DNA from: Thermomonas beijingensis
GTDB taxonomy: Bacteria > Pseudomonadota > Gammaproteobacteria > Xanthomonadales > Xanthomonadaceae
Direction: 5' to 3'
Assembly (NCBI RefSeq): GCF_020034655.1
Contig: NZ_JAIQDJ010000001.1
Coordinates: 434,001-498,000, forward strand
DNA length: 64,000 bases
Positions 37,850-46,205 of the stretch are shown here, piece after piece. The notes under the pieces are model-generated. The model saw only the letters and a program-made list of their open reading frames with translations. It searched no databases and was not told the origin of the DNA. Numbering within the stretch: the first letter of the stretch is position 1; each line of letters begins with the position of its first letter. A program made the position numbers and the translations under genes.

Positions 37850-40009
37850 ATGTCGAAAGCAATCCTGACCCCATCGTATGCCAATGCGCTGGCGCACCTG
37901 CCAAAGGATGCGCTGCCTGCGGCATTGGCCGGTTTCTGGTTGGCGCAAGCCGACGCTGGCGTGCCGATGCGTGACCGCGCCGATGTGCTGGCGGATACAT
38001 TGACCGTCCTGGCCGGACTGAATGCAGATGCCGAAGTGCTGGCGGCCACCTTGCTGGACGCGCTGGTCGATGTGGAAGTGCTTGCCAAACAGGCTGCGGT
38101 GGAAATCCCGGAGCGCTTGCATGTTTTGCTGGAAGGCCAGCGCGCTGCCAGCCGGGTGTGGGCCTTGCATCGCAGCCACGGTGGCGGCCGCAATCCGGAG
38201 GGGATGCGGCGGCTATTGCTGGCGCTGGTGCGCGATTTGCGGGTGATCCCGATTGTGTTGTCGCGCCAACTCTCACGCATGCGTGCAGCGTGGCGCTTGC
38301 CGCTGGAGGAGCAGCGCGCACTGGCGAAAATGACCCGCGATATTCATGCGCCGCTGGCCAACCGGCTGGGTATCTGGCAACTCAAGTGGGAGCTGGAGGA
38401 TCTGGCGTTTCGCGTCTTGCAGGCCGATGACTATCTGCGCATTGCGCAATCGCTGGACGATAACCGCAGCGGCCGCGAGCGCTATATCGAACTGGTCAAG
38501 GCACAATTGCGGGACAGCGTGGCCGAGCAAGGCATCCACGCCGATGTGGCTGGCCGGCCCAAGCACATCTACAGCATCTGGAAAAAAATGCAGCGCAAGG
38601 CGCTGCCGATAGAAGAGCTGTACGACCTACGTGCACTGCGCGTATTGGTGGATGACCTGCCCACCTGCTATGCGGTATTGGGGTTGGTGCATGCCTTGTG
38701 GGTGCCGATCCCCAGCGAGTTTGATGATTACATCGCACGCCCAAAACCCAATGGCTATCGCTCCTTGCATACCGCCGTGATTGGCCCTGAAGGCAAAACG
38801 GTGGAGGTGCAAATCCGCACCCGTGAGATGCATGCGCAGTCGGAGCTGGGCGTGGCCGCGCACTGGCGCTACAAGGAAGGCAGCAGCGCCGGCGGGGCGG
38901 CGATGGACAAGCGCATTGCATGGATGCGCAACATGCTGGAGCAGGCTGCAGATGCCGCCGGTGAAGGGGATGCGGTGCCGCTGCAAGGCATCGACAGCGA
39001 CCTGATCGAAGATCGTGTGTACGCGTTGACACCCAAAGGCGAGGTGCTGGATCTGCCGCAAGGTGGGACCGTGCTCGACTTCGCCTATGCCATCCACAGC
39101 ATGGTGGGCCACCGCTGCCGGGGTGCAAAAGTGGATGGCCGCATCGTGCCGCTGACCCATGCGCTGCGCACCGGTGAGCGCGTGGAAATCCTGACTGGCA
39201 AAGTGGCGGAGCCGCGCCGCGACTGGCTGCAGCAAAGCGCCGGCTTTCTGGCCAGCAGCCGTTCGCGCGACAAAGTACGGGCCTGGTTCAACAAGCTGGA
39301 CCGCGCCCGCAATCTGCAAGCCGGGCGCGAATTGCTGGACCGTGATTTGCGCCGGATGGGCCTGCTGCACGCGGAGTTGACGCCGGTGCTGGCGCGCTTC
39401 AACGCGCAGACCGAGGACGACCTGCTGGTGCTGGTGGCACTGGGCGACGTGGGGCCCAACCAGGTGGGTCGGGCCCTGCTGGATTTGGAAAAAGCCGCAC
39501 AAGAGCCCGAACCCGGCATTCCTTTACTGCCAAGCAAGCCCGCGCCACCGGCCACGCCTGGCAGTGGTGCCGTCACCGTACAAGGCGTGGACAACTTGCT
39601 GGTGCAGGTGGCGCGCTGTTGCCAGCCGCTGCCGGGGGAGGCCATCGTGGGCTATCTGACCCGCACCCGCGGCATCAGTGTGCATCGCCCGGAGTGTGCC
39701 GCATTCCTGCGGCTGGCCGGCAAGGAGCCGGCGCGGGTGTTGCCGGTGGAGTGGGGCACGCGCCGCAGCGGGCAAGAGGTCAGCGTGAACATCGAAGCCA
39801 TCGACCGCAAATGGCTGCTCAAGGACATCACCACACTGGTGGCGCAAATCGGCGTGCACGTCACCGGGCTCAATACCGAACACCTGCGCGGCAACCAGGG
39901 CCGGGTGCGCGTGCAGTTGCGGGCACGGGTCAATGATTTCGAACAGTTGGGGCTGCTGCTGGCGCGGCTGGAATCGTTGCCCGGCATCGAGTCTGCGCAG
40001 CGCGCATGA
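37850..40009 (+). CDS. relA: RelA-type (p)ppGpp synthetase
   Basis: Ribosome-associated stringent-response enzyme, 719 residues. The N-terminal HD hydrolase domain lacks the HD metal pair (AATLLDALVDVEVLAKQAAV), as in RelA rather than SpoT. The synthetase domain has GRPKHIYSIWKKM and the EFDD acidic motif typical of RelA (SEFDDYIARPKPNGYRSLHT). TGS (VYALTPKGEVLDLPQGGTVLDFAY), zinc-finger (VQVARCCQPLPGEAIVGYLT) and ACT domains follow. ATG 37850 gives the length usual for xanthomonad RelA. Its TGA overlaps the next start (ATGA). Confidence 0.95.
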   Translation: MSKAILTPSYANALAHLPKDALPAALAGFWLAQADAGVPMRDRADVLADTLTVLAGLNADAEVLAATLLDALVDVEVLAKQAAVEIPERLHVLLEGQRAASRVWALHRSHGGGRNPEGMRRLLLALVRDLRVIPIVLSRQLSRMRAAWRLPLEEQRALAKMTRDIHAPLANRLGIWQLKWELEDLAFRVLQADDYLRIAQSLDDNRSGRERYIELVKAQLRDSVAEQGIHADVAGRPKHIYSIWKKMQRKALPIEELYDLRALRVLVDDLPTCYAVLGLVHALWVPIPSEFDDYIARPKPNGYRSLHTAVIGPEGKTVEVQIRTREMHAQSELGVAAHWRYKEGSSAGGAAMDKRIAWMRNMLEQAADAAGEGDAVPLQGIDSDLIEDRVYALTPKGEVLDLPQGGTVLDFAYAIHSMVGHRCRGAKVDGRIVPLTHALRTGERVEILTGKVAEPRRDWLQQSAGFLASSRSRDKVRAWFNKLDRARNLQAGRELLDRDLRRMGLLHAELTPVLARFNAQTEDDLLVLVALGDVGPNQVGRALLDLEKAAQEPEPGIPLLPSKPAPPATPGSGAVTVQGVDNLLVQVARCCQPLPGEAIVGYLTRTRGISVHRPECAAFLRLAGKEPARVLPVEWGTRRSGQEVSVNIEAIDRKWLLKDITTLVAQIGVHVTGLNTEHLRGNQGRVRVQLRARVNDFEQLGLLLARLESLPGIESAQRA

Positions 40010-41523
40010 GCGCAGCGCGCCCGGGTGCAGACTGGCGCAAGCAATGGCGGGCGCTGCCGCAGCGCTGGCGGCAACTGCTGCTGGTCTTGGCGGCCAGCGT
40101 GCTGCTGGCAGTGCTGGCGGCACTGCTGTTCCACAATGCGCTGGGACGTTGGCTATGGCCGGATCCGCGCTATGACGCACTGCGCCAGCGCGCAGAGCTG
40201 GCCTTGCAGGCCGGCAGGTTAAGCGCTGCCGATGGCAGCGGTGCGCGTGAATTGTTTGAGGCGGCGCTGGCACTGCAACCGGATCAATTGGAAGCGCGCG
40301 AAGGCCTGGAGCGCGTGGCGCAAGCCGCAATGGCGCGTGCCGATGCGCAGATTCGCGCAGGCCACACCGCACAAGCGCAAGCCTCGCTGCAGTTGGCCCA
40401 GACATTGCAAGCCCCGCTGGCGCGTATCAATGCGCTGCAGGCGCGGCTATCGGAGATTCCTACCCGGGCAGACAGCATCGAGCTGCTGCTACAGCGTGCG
40501 CAATCTGCATTGATGCAAGGGCATTTGGACGATGGCCCTGACGCGGCATTGGCGTTGTATCAGCAGGTATTGCTGCGACAACCGCGCAATCAACGTGCGT
40601 TGGATGGGCGCGAAGATGCGTTGGATGCGCTGACACAGCCTGCTGCAAAGGTATTGGCTGGGGGGGATTTGGCACAGATCGCTGCATTGTTGCAGCGGGT
40701 CGAGGCCGCCGATCCGGGGCACCCGGTGCTGCCGGCATTGCATGCAGGACTCACTCAGGCGCAAACACGCCGCAATCAGCAGCTGCAACGCATGTTGCAC
40801 CACCAGCAATGGGAGGCCGCGGTGCAGCTCTGCCAACCTTTATCGGCTGTGCCAGGCGTGCCATTGCCAGAGCTGTGTGCCACCGGGTTGGACGATGCAC
40901 TGCTGCATGCCGCCAACGTGGCGATTGCGGCATCGCGCTTTGATCAAGCCCGGCGTTTGTTGGAGCTTGCCGAACAGGCCGGTGTTGCCACTGACCGCCG
41001 TCAGCAAGTTCAACGCAGCCTGCAGGCGGCCAGCCGCATCCAGCCGCAACGCCCGCAGGTGGTGACTATGCAAGGGCGTGCGAAAGTGGCCAAGTTGCTA
41101 ACCCAGGCCCAGCACGCGCAGGCGCGGGGTCATTGGTTGACGCCACCTGGAGAGAGCGCTTGGGATCGCCTGCGCGAGGCACGTGCATTGGCCCCCAACG
41201 ATCCGCGTGTGCAACATGCGCTGCAGGAAATGCAGTTGGCGGCACACACTTGTCATACCACGGCAATGCGCGATAACAACTTGGGGCGCGCACGCGAATG
41301 CCTGGATGCATGGCGGCAATTGGCCCCCAATGAACCTGCCTTGTTGTCTGCGCAGCGGCGCTTGGCGGAGCGCTGGTTGGCGGTGGGTGATGAGCGCTTG
41401 CGTGCAGGCGATGTCCGCGGCGCACGCACTGCACTGGAGCGCGCGCAGCAAGTGGATGCGGATGTGCCCGGTAGCGAGGCATTGACGCATCGTTTGCAAC
41501 GGATCGGGTCGGCATTGAAGTAG
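40006..41523 (+). CDS. Membrane-anchored TPR-like protein, 505 aa
   Basis: Not a recognised named family. One strong membrane helix near the N terminus (LLLVLAASVLLAVLAALLF, about 24-42), then about 450 residues of Ala/Gln/Leu-rich helical repeats with TPR-like spacing (for example ARELFEAALALQPDQLEAREGL, DAALALYQQVLLRQPRNQRAL, AAHALERAQQ-type units near the end). A single-pass protein with a large periplasmic scaffold is the likely topology. It overlaps the relA stop by ATGA, so it is co-translated with relA, and converges on the glycosyltransferase gene. Partner and role unknown. Confidence 0.75.
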   Translation: MSAARPGADWRKQWRALPQRWRQLLLVLAASVLLAVLAALLFHNALGRWLWPDPRYDALRQRAELALQAGRLSAADGSGARELFEAALALQPDQLEAREGLERVAQAAMARADAQIRAGHTAQAQASLQLAQTLQAPLARINALQARLSEIPTRADSIELLLQRAQSALMQGHLDDGPDAALALYQQVLLRQPRNQRALDGREDALDALTQPAAKVLAGGDLAQIAALLQRVEAADPGHPVLPALHAGLTQAQTRRNQQLQRMLHHQQWEAAVQLCQPLSAVPGVPLPELCATGLDDALLHAANVAIAASRFDQARRLLELAEQAGVATDRRQQVQRSLQAASRIQPQRPQVVTMQGRAKVAKLLTQAQHAQARGHWLTPPGESAWDRLREARALAPNDPRVQHALQEMQLAAHTCHTTAMRDNNLGRARECLDAWRQLAPNEPALLSAQRRLAERWLAVGDERLRAGDVRGARTALERAQQVDADVPGSEALTHRLQRIGSALK

Positions 41524-41542
41524 CCGGTATCCGCCAACAACC

Positions 41543-43633
41543 TCAGTCCAAGAACAGGTGGCGCAGCGTAGGTCTGGCGGACTCGAGCGAAAAATGCTGC
41601 GCCACATTGGCACGACCATTCGCGGCCAGTTGTTCCCACAGTGCGGTGTCGTCGTGCAAGCGAATTACCGCTTGCGCGAAGGCGTTGGCATCGCTGGCTA
41701 CCAGCACATCGCTGCCATCCTGCAGATGCATGCCTTCCACCGCACAGTGCGTGGCGACCACCGGCAAGCCATGCGCCATCGCCTGATTGATCTTGCCTTT
41801 GACTCCCGCGCCAAAGCGCAACGGGGCGACCGACACCAGGCAGGCATCCAGCCATCGCTGCAAATCCGGGACATGGCCATGGATGCGTACACCCGCCGTG
41901 CCAGACAATGCGGCAATACTGTCAGGCACATCCGCACCAATGCAGTGCAGCGCAATGTCAGGGCGTCGGGCATGGATCAAAGGAAGTACATCAGCCACGA
42001 ACCAATGCACCGCATCCACATTCGGTGGATGCCTGAACCCGCCAACAAACAATAAATCGGCTCGTTCCGCCCGGCCCGGCCCGGCAGGCGCTGGTGCATG
42101 CACATTGGACAATACTTGCACTTGGGCGTTCGGCAGTTCTTGTACCAGCAATGCGCGTTCGATATGGCTGACCACCACACTGACATCCGCCCGTGCAATC
42201 AAGCCTAGCTCGGCTTTGCGGGTGAGCTCGGCAGCGCGCAAGCCAGCGGCATCGCCACGTAATTGCGCTGCCCGCTGTTCACGCAAGTAATGCAGATCCA
42301 CGGTGTCGAAAATCAACCGTGCCTGCGGCGCAAATTTGCGCAGTAGCGGGAATAGTTCGCTGGCCACGTAATGCCGGCACGTCATCACCGCATGCAGGCG
42401 CGGACCGTGCTCGCGTAGCCATGCAGGCCAACGTGGCATCGACGGGGCATACCAAACTTCCACGCCCATCGCTTGCAATGCGCGGGTGTAGTCGCCATTG
42501 GCACTACGATTGGCAGGCACGAATAGCACATGCGCACCTTCTTCGATCAGGACTTGGATGATGTTGCGCAGCCGTAGCGAACCGGAGTCGCGATCGGGTT
42601 GCGGGGTCAGCGCATCGATGATCAGGACTTGCCGCTGCTGGCGATGCAACAACCCGGGCGTGGGGATGCTGCCGGCCGCTGGCTGCGTGGCTAACGCGGC
42701 CTGCCACTTGCCGGCAAACACCGCACGATTGCGTACCTGCGCCGCTTTGGGCCCGCAGCTGAGATCGGTTCCGGCACTGCTGCCTTCGTCATGCACCACG
42801 ACTGCGGCGGGCTGATACAACACACGCTTGCCGGCGGCGCGCACCGCGAAGGCCAGGTCGGTGTCTTCGTAATAGGCCGGCGCATAGCGCGTATCAAACC
42901 CGCCCAGTTGTTCAAACAATGCATGCGGGATGGCGATGGCGGCACCGCTGAGGTAATCGGCATCACGCAAATAATTGTATTGGCAGCGCGCCGGGTCATC
43001 CAGGCGTCCGTAGTTCCAGGCACTGCCATCGGCAAATACCACTGCTCCCGCTTCTTGCAAGCGACCATTCGGGTACACCAATTGCGCGCCCACCAAGCCC
43101 GCCTCCGGGTGCTGGGCGAAGGTTGCCAACAGTGCATCCAGCCAACCCGGTTGCGGCACCGTATCGTTGTTGAGGAACACCAGATGTTCGCCTTGGGCCA
43201 GCCCTGCACCATCGTTGCAGGCGGCGATAAAGCCACCATTTTCGCTGCGCGCATGCACTCTTATGCCTTCAATTTGCCGCAGGAGCTGCAAAGAGTCATC
43301 CGGTGAGGCGTCATCTACCACGATGACCTCAAACGGTATCAGGGGTGGGTGCTCGGCTAGCGCGCGCAGGCAGGCCAGGGTATGGGCCCAAGCGCCGTAG
43401 ACCGGAATAATCAGGCTGACCTGCGGCTGCGCTGCACTGGCCATGTGGAATGGCGCAAATGGAGTTGACTGGGGTGCATACAGTGCACGGACACTGGGCG
43501 TTGGATGATGCAAATGCAGTGCAAGCCGTTGTGCACTGGCCGCCAGCCCGCGTGTGCGCAGGCTGGTTACACCGCGTCGCCACAATCCCTGTGCGCGCTG
43601 CCACCAAAAGCGCGCTTCAATCAGGATCGGCAT
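41543..43633 (-). CDS. Two-domain glycosyltransferase (GT2 plus GT4-like), 696 aa
   Basis: The first half is a GT-A fold family 2 transferase: VSLIIPVYGAWAHTLACLRAL, VIVVDDASPDDSLQLL, the SENGGFIAACNDG nucleotide site, VFLNNDTVPQPGWL (DxD-like) and YYEDTDLAFAVRAAG. The second half (about 340-696) is GT-B-like: VLIIDALTPQPDRDSGS, LLFVGGFRHPPNVDAVHWF, ACLVSVAPLRFGAGVKGKI, LPVVATHCAVEGM. Such fusions build surface polysaccharides. Start 43633 is preceded by AGGAG. No glycan gene cluster surrounds it. It diverges from mrcB. Confidence 0.87.
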   Translation of the reverse strand: MPILIEARFWWQRAQGLWRRGVTSLRTRGLAASAQRLALHLHHPTPSVRALYAPQSTPFAPFHMASAAQPQVSLIIPVYGAWAHTLACLRALAEHPPLIPFEVIVVDDASPDDSLQLLRQIEGIRVHARSENGGFIAACNDGAGLAQGEHLVFLNNDTVPQPGWLDALLATFAQHPEAGLVGAQLVYPNGRLQEAGAVVFADGSAWNYGRLDDPARCQYNYLRDADYLSGAAIAIPHALFEQLGGFDTRYAPAYYEDTDLAFAVRAAGKRVLYQPAAVVVHDEGSSAGTDLSCGPKAAQVRNRAVFAGKWQAALATQPAAGSIPTPGLLHRQQRQVLIIDALTPQPDRDSGSLRLRNIIQVLIEEGAHVLFVPANRSANGDYTRALQAMGVEVWYAPSMPRWPAWLREHGPRLHAVMTCRHYVASELFPLLRKFAPQARLIFDTVDLHYLREQRAAQLRGDAAGLRAAELTRKAELGLIARADVSVVVSHIERALLVQELPNAQVQVLSNVHAPAPAGPGRAERADLLFVGGFRHPPNVDAVHWFVADVLPLIHARRPDIALHCIGADVPDSIAALSGTAGVRIHGHVPDLQRWLDACLVSVAPLRFGAGVKGKINQAMAHGLPVVATHCAVEGMHLQDGSDVLVASDANAFAQAVIRLHDDTALWEQLAANGRANVAQHFSLESARPTLRHLFLD

Positions 43634-43739
43634 GTGGCTGAACTCCTGCACAAGAATGGGGGGAAACCGCACATGTAGGCAGCGATGGCTGCGCTAGACT
43701 CATCGTTCATTGTCGCATCCCGCGACCGAATACCCGCCA

Positions 43740-46205
43740 ATGCCCCGTATCCACGACGAAGACGACGACCTGAACGATGCAACTCCCGCAGCCGATGCCG
43801 CCGACGGAACCAGTTGGCGGCGGCGATTGCTGATTGGAGGGCTTGCGGCCACGGCGCTGGTGCTGGGCTTTCTGATCCCCTATCTGCTGTATCTCAATCA
43901 TGAAGTGGGCGAGCGATTCGGTCAGTTGCGTTGGCAGATTCCTACCCGCGTCTATGCGCGCCCGCTGTTGTTGCGACAGGGTTTGGCGATGGACGCGCCT
44001 ACCTTGAAGGCCGAGCTGGATGCCGCCGGTTATCGGCCGGGCGATGGTCGCCGTGCAGGGAGTTATGCGCACAACGGCGCAACTTGGGCAATTTCCAGCC
44101 GGGGCTATGACGATGTTGATGGCCGGGTGGCGCCGATGGCGTTGACGGTAGTGCTGCAAGGCGATCAGGTCACGTCCATTCGCGACAGTGGCGGGCGCCG
44201 TAACCTGCGCAGCGCACGTTTGGATCCGGCGCGGATTGCAACGCTGTATGGCCAAAATCAGGAAGAGCGCCGGCTGGTACGGATTGAGGAAGTGCCCGAG
44301 CTATTGGTCACTGGACTGCAGGCGGTCGAAGACCGTGACTTCAATCATCACATCGGGATTGATGTGGGCGGCATGTTGCGTGCCGTTTTCGTCAATGTGA
44401 AATCTGGTGGCGACACCAAGCAGGGTGCCAGCACCTTGACCCAGCAGCTGGCGCGCAGCGGGTTATTGGGGATCGGCAAAGAGCAAACCTATAGCCGCAA
44501 GTTCAAGGAAATCTTGTACGCCTTGCTGCTGGATGCGCGCTACGACAAGCGCACCATTCTGGAGGCGTATTTCAATCAAGTGGATTTGGGCCAGCGTGGC
44601 TCACAATCGATTCGTGGCGTTGCTGCAGCATCCGAATTCTGGTTCGGCAAGGAGTTGCGCGATTTGTCCACCGAACAAATCGCGCTGATGATTGGCATGG
44701 TCAAGGGGCCGTCTTGGTACAACCCGCGGCGCAACCCGGAGCGCGCCACCGAGCGGCGTAATTTCGTGCTGGGTGAAATGCGCGAAACCGGGCTGATCAA
44801 CGATGCCGAATACCAGCGCGCCAGCAAAGCGCCACTGGGCGTGACGCCCAACGCCGGCAATCTGGCCGCCAATCGCTTCCCGGCGTATGTCGATTTGGTG
44901 CGCAAACAATTGGCGCGCGATTACCCGGCCGATCAACTGTCCGGGGCCGGCCTGTCGGTGATGACCGGGATGGCACCGTCTGCACAGGGCTATGCCGAAG
45001 CGGCGGTAGCGCGCACGCTGAAATCGTTGAGTGTCAAAGGTCGCCCAACCCTGCAATCCGGGCTGGTGGTCACCGATGTGCATAACGGCGACGTGCTGGC
45101 AGTGGTCGGCAGCCGTGAATTCACCGAGGCTGGCTTCAACCGTGCGGTGGATGCGCGTCGGCCGGTGGGTTCGCTGCTCAAGCCGTTCGTGTACCTGTTG
45201 GCGTTGGCGCAACCGGACCAATGGTCGTTGGCCAGCCCGATCAGCGATGCCCCCATCAGTGTGGGTCTGGGCAGGGGCCGCAACTGGACACCCGGCAATT
45301 CCGATGGCCGCAGCCATGGCAGCGTGGCCTTGATGAGCGCGTTGGCGCAAAGTTACAACCAAGCTACCGTGCGCTTGGGGATGCAAGTGCAACCGCAGCG
45401 TTTGGCCAGCCTGATTCGGACTTTGGCCGGGATTGAAGCGCCTCCGCAGCCTTCCTTGATTCTGGGTGCGGTGGATCAAAGCCCGTATGCCATGGCGCAG
45501 CTGTATCAATTTCTTGCCTCTGGCGGTGAAATCCAGCCGCTGCATGCGGTGCGCGGTGTATTGGATGCACAAGGTCGCGCCATCAAACGCTATGACAGCG
45601 ATGCTCCACCGGCACAAAAGGGCGATGCGGTCGCGGCAAGGCTGGTAGGCAATGCGCTGCAATACGTTGTCACCTCCGGCACGGCGCATGCACTGATGCG
45701 GGATGGCCTGGGTCGGTTGGCACCGGCCGGCAAGACCGGCACCAGCAATGACGGTCGCGATAGTTGGTATGCCGGCTACACCGGCGACCAATTGGCGGTG
45801 GTGTGGGTGGGTAACGATCAAAATCTGGCCACCGGGCTGTATGGCGCCACCGGTGGAATGCGGGTGTGGTCGGAGATTTTCCAACACCTGCCAAGCGCGC
45901 CGTTACGGTTGTCCGATGACGGCATTGATTGGCGCTGGATTCAGGACGGGCAGAGCACCGACCCCGGCTGCCCGAATGCGCGCCGCTTTCCATTCGTGGC
46001 AGGTTTTGCGCCGGCTTACCAGCCCTGCCAGTACGCGCCACCGGTGGAAGTGGACGAATTCGGCAATCCGATCACGCCTGCGCCCGACGATGGTAGTAGC
46101 AACCCACTGGAGCGTGCGGGTGAGGCGATCCGCAATTTCTTTGGCGGCGGCGACCCAGCCAAGCGGCCTTCACCGGCAGACACGCCACCCCGGCCCACGC
46201 AATGA
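43740..46205 (+). CDS. mrcB: Bifunctional penicillin-binding protein 1B
   Basis: Class A PBP, 821 residues, that polymerises and crosslinks peptidoglycan at the inner membrane. Short acidic cytoplasmic tail, one membrane helix (about 30-50), UB2H-like region (RVYARPLLLRQGLAMDAPTLKAELDAAGY), GT51 domain with catalytic E197 (AVEDRDFNHHIG) and GASTLTQQLAR, then the transpeptidase: S478-L-L-K481, SYN and K665-T-G-T. The C terminus is Pro/Gly-rich. Its regulator CpoB is encoded at 26.8 kb. Start: ATG 43740; an upstream in-frame TTG at 43710 is less likely. The stop overlaps the helicase start (ATGA). Confidence 0.95.
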   Translation: MPRIHDEDDDLNDATPAADAADGTSWRRRLLIGGLAATALVLGFLIPYLLYLNHEVGERFGQLRWQIPTRVYARPLLLRQGLAMDAPTLKAELDAAGYRPGDGRRAGSYAHNGATWAISSRGYDDVDGRVAPMALTVVLQGDQVTSIRDSGGRRNLRSARLDPARIATLYGQNQEERRLVRIEEVPELLVTGLQAVEDRDFNHHIGIDVGGMLRAVFVNVKSGGDTKQGASTLTQQLARSGLLGIGKEQTYSRKFKEILYALLLDARYDKRTILEAYFNQVDLGQRGSQSIRGVAAASEFWFGKELRDLSTEQIALMIGMVKGPSWYNPRRNPERATERRNFVLGEMRETGLINDAEYQRASKAPLGVTPNAGNLAANRFPAYVDLVRKQLARDYPADQLSGAGLSVMTGMAPSAQGYAEAAVARTLKSLSVKGRPTLQSGLVVTDVHNGDVLAVVGSREFTEAGFNRAVDARRPVGSLLKPFVYLLALAQPDQWSLASPISDAPISVGLGRGRNWTPGNSDGRSHGSVALMSALAQSYNQATVRLGMQVQPQRLASLIRTLAGIEAPPQPSLILGAVDQSPYAMAQLYQFLASGGEIQPLHAVRGVLDAQGRAIKRYDSDAPPAQKGDAVAARLVGNALQYVVTSGTAHALMRDGLGRLAPAGKTGTSNDGRDSWYAGYTGDQLAVVWVGNDQNLATGLYGATGGMRVWSEIFQHLPSAPLRLSDDGIDWRWIQDGQSTDPGCPNARRFPFVAGFAPAYQPCQYAPPVEVDEFGNPITPAPDDGSSNPLERAGEAIRNFFGGGDPAKRPSPADTPPRPTQ

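Noticed and set aside
37861-37872. CTGACCCC near the relA start as another REP-like element
   Set aside because: Only one short end matches, no inverted partner is nearby and the bases encode an ordinary N terminus (AILTPSY).
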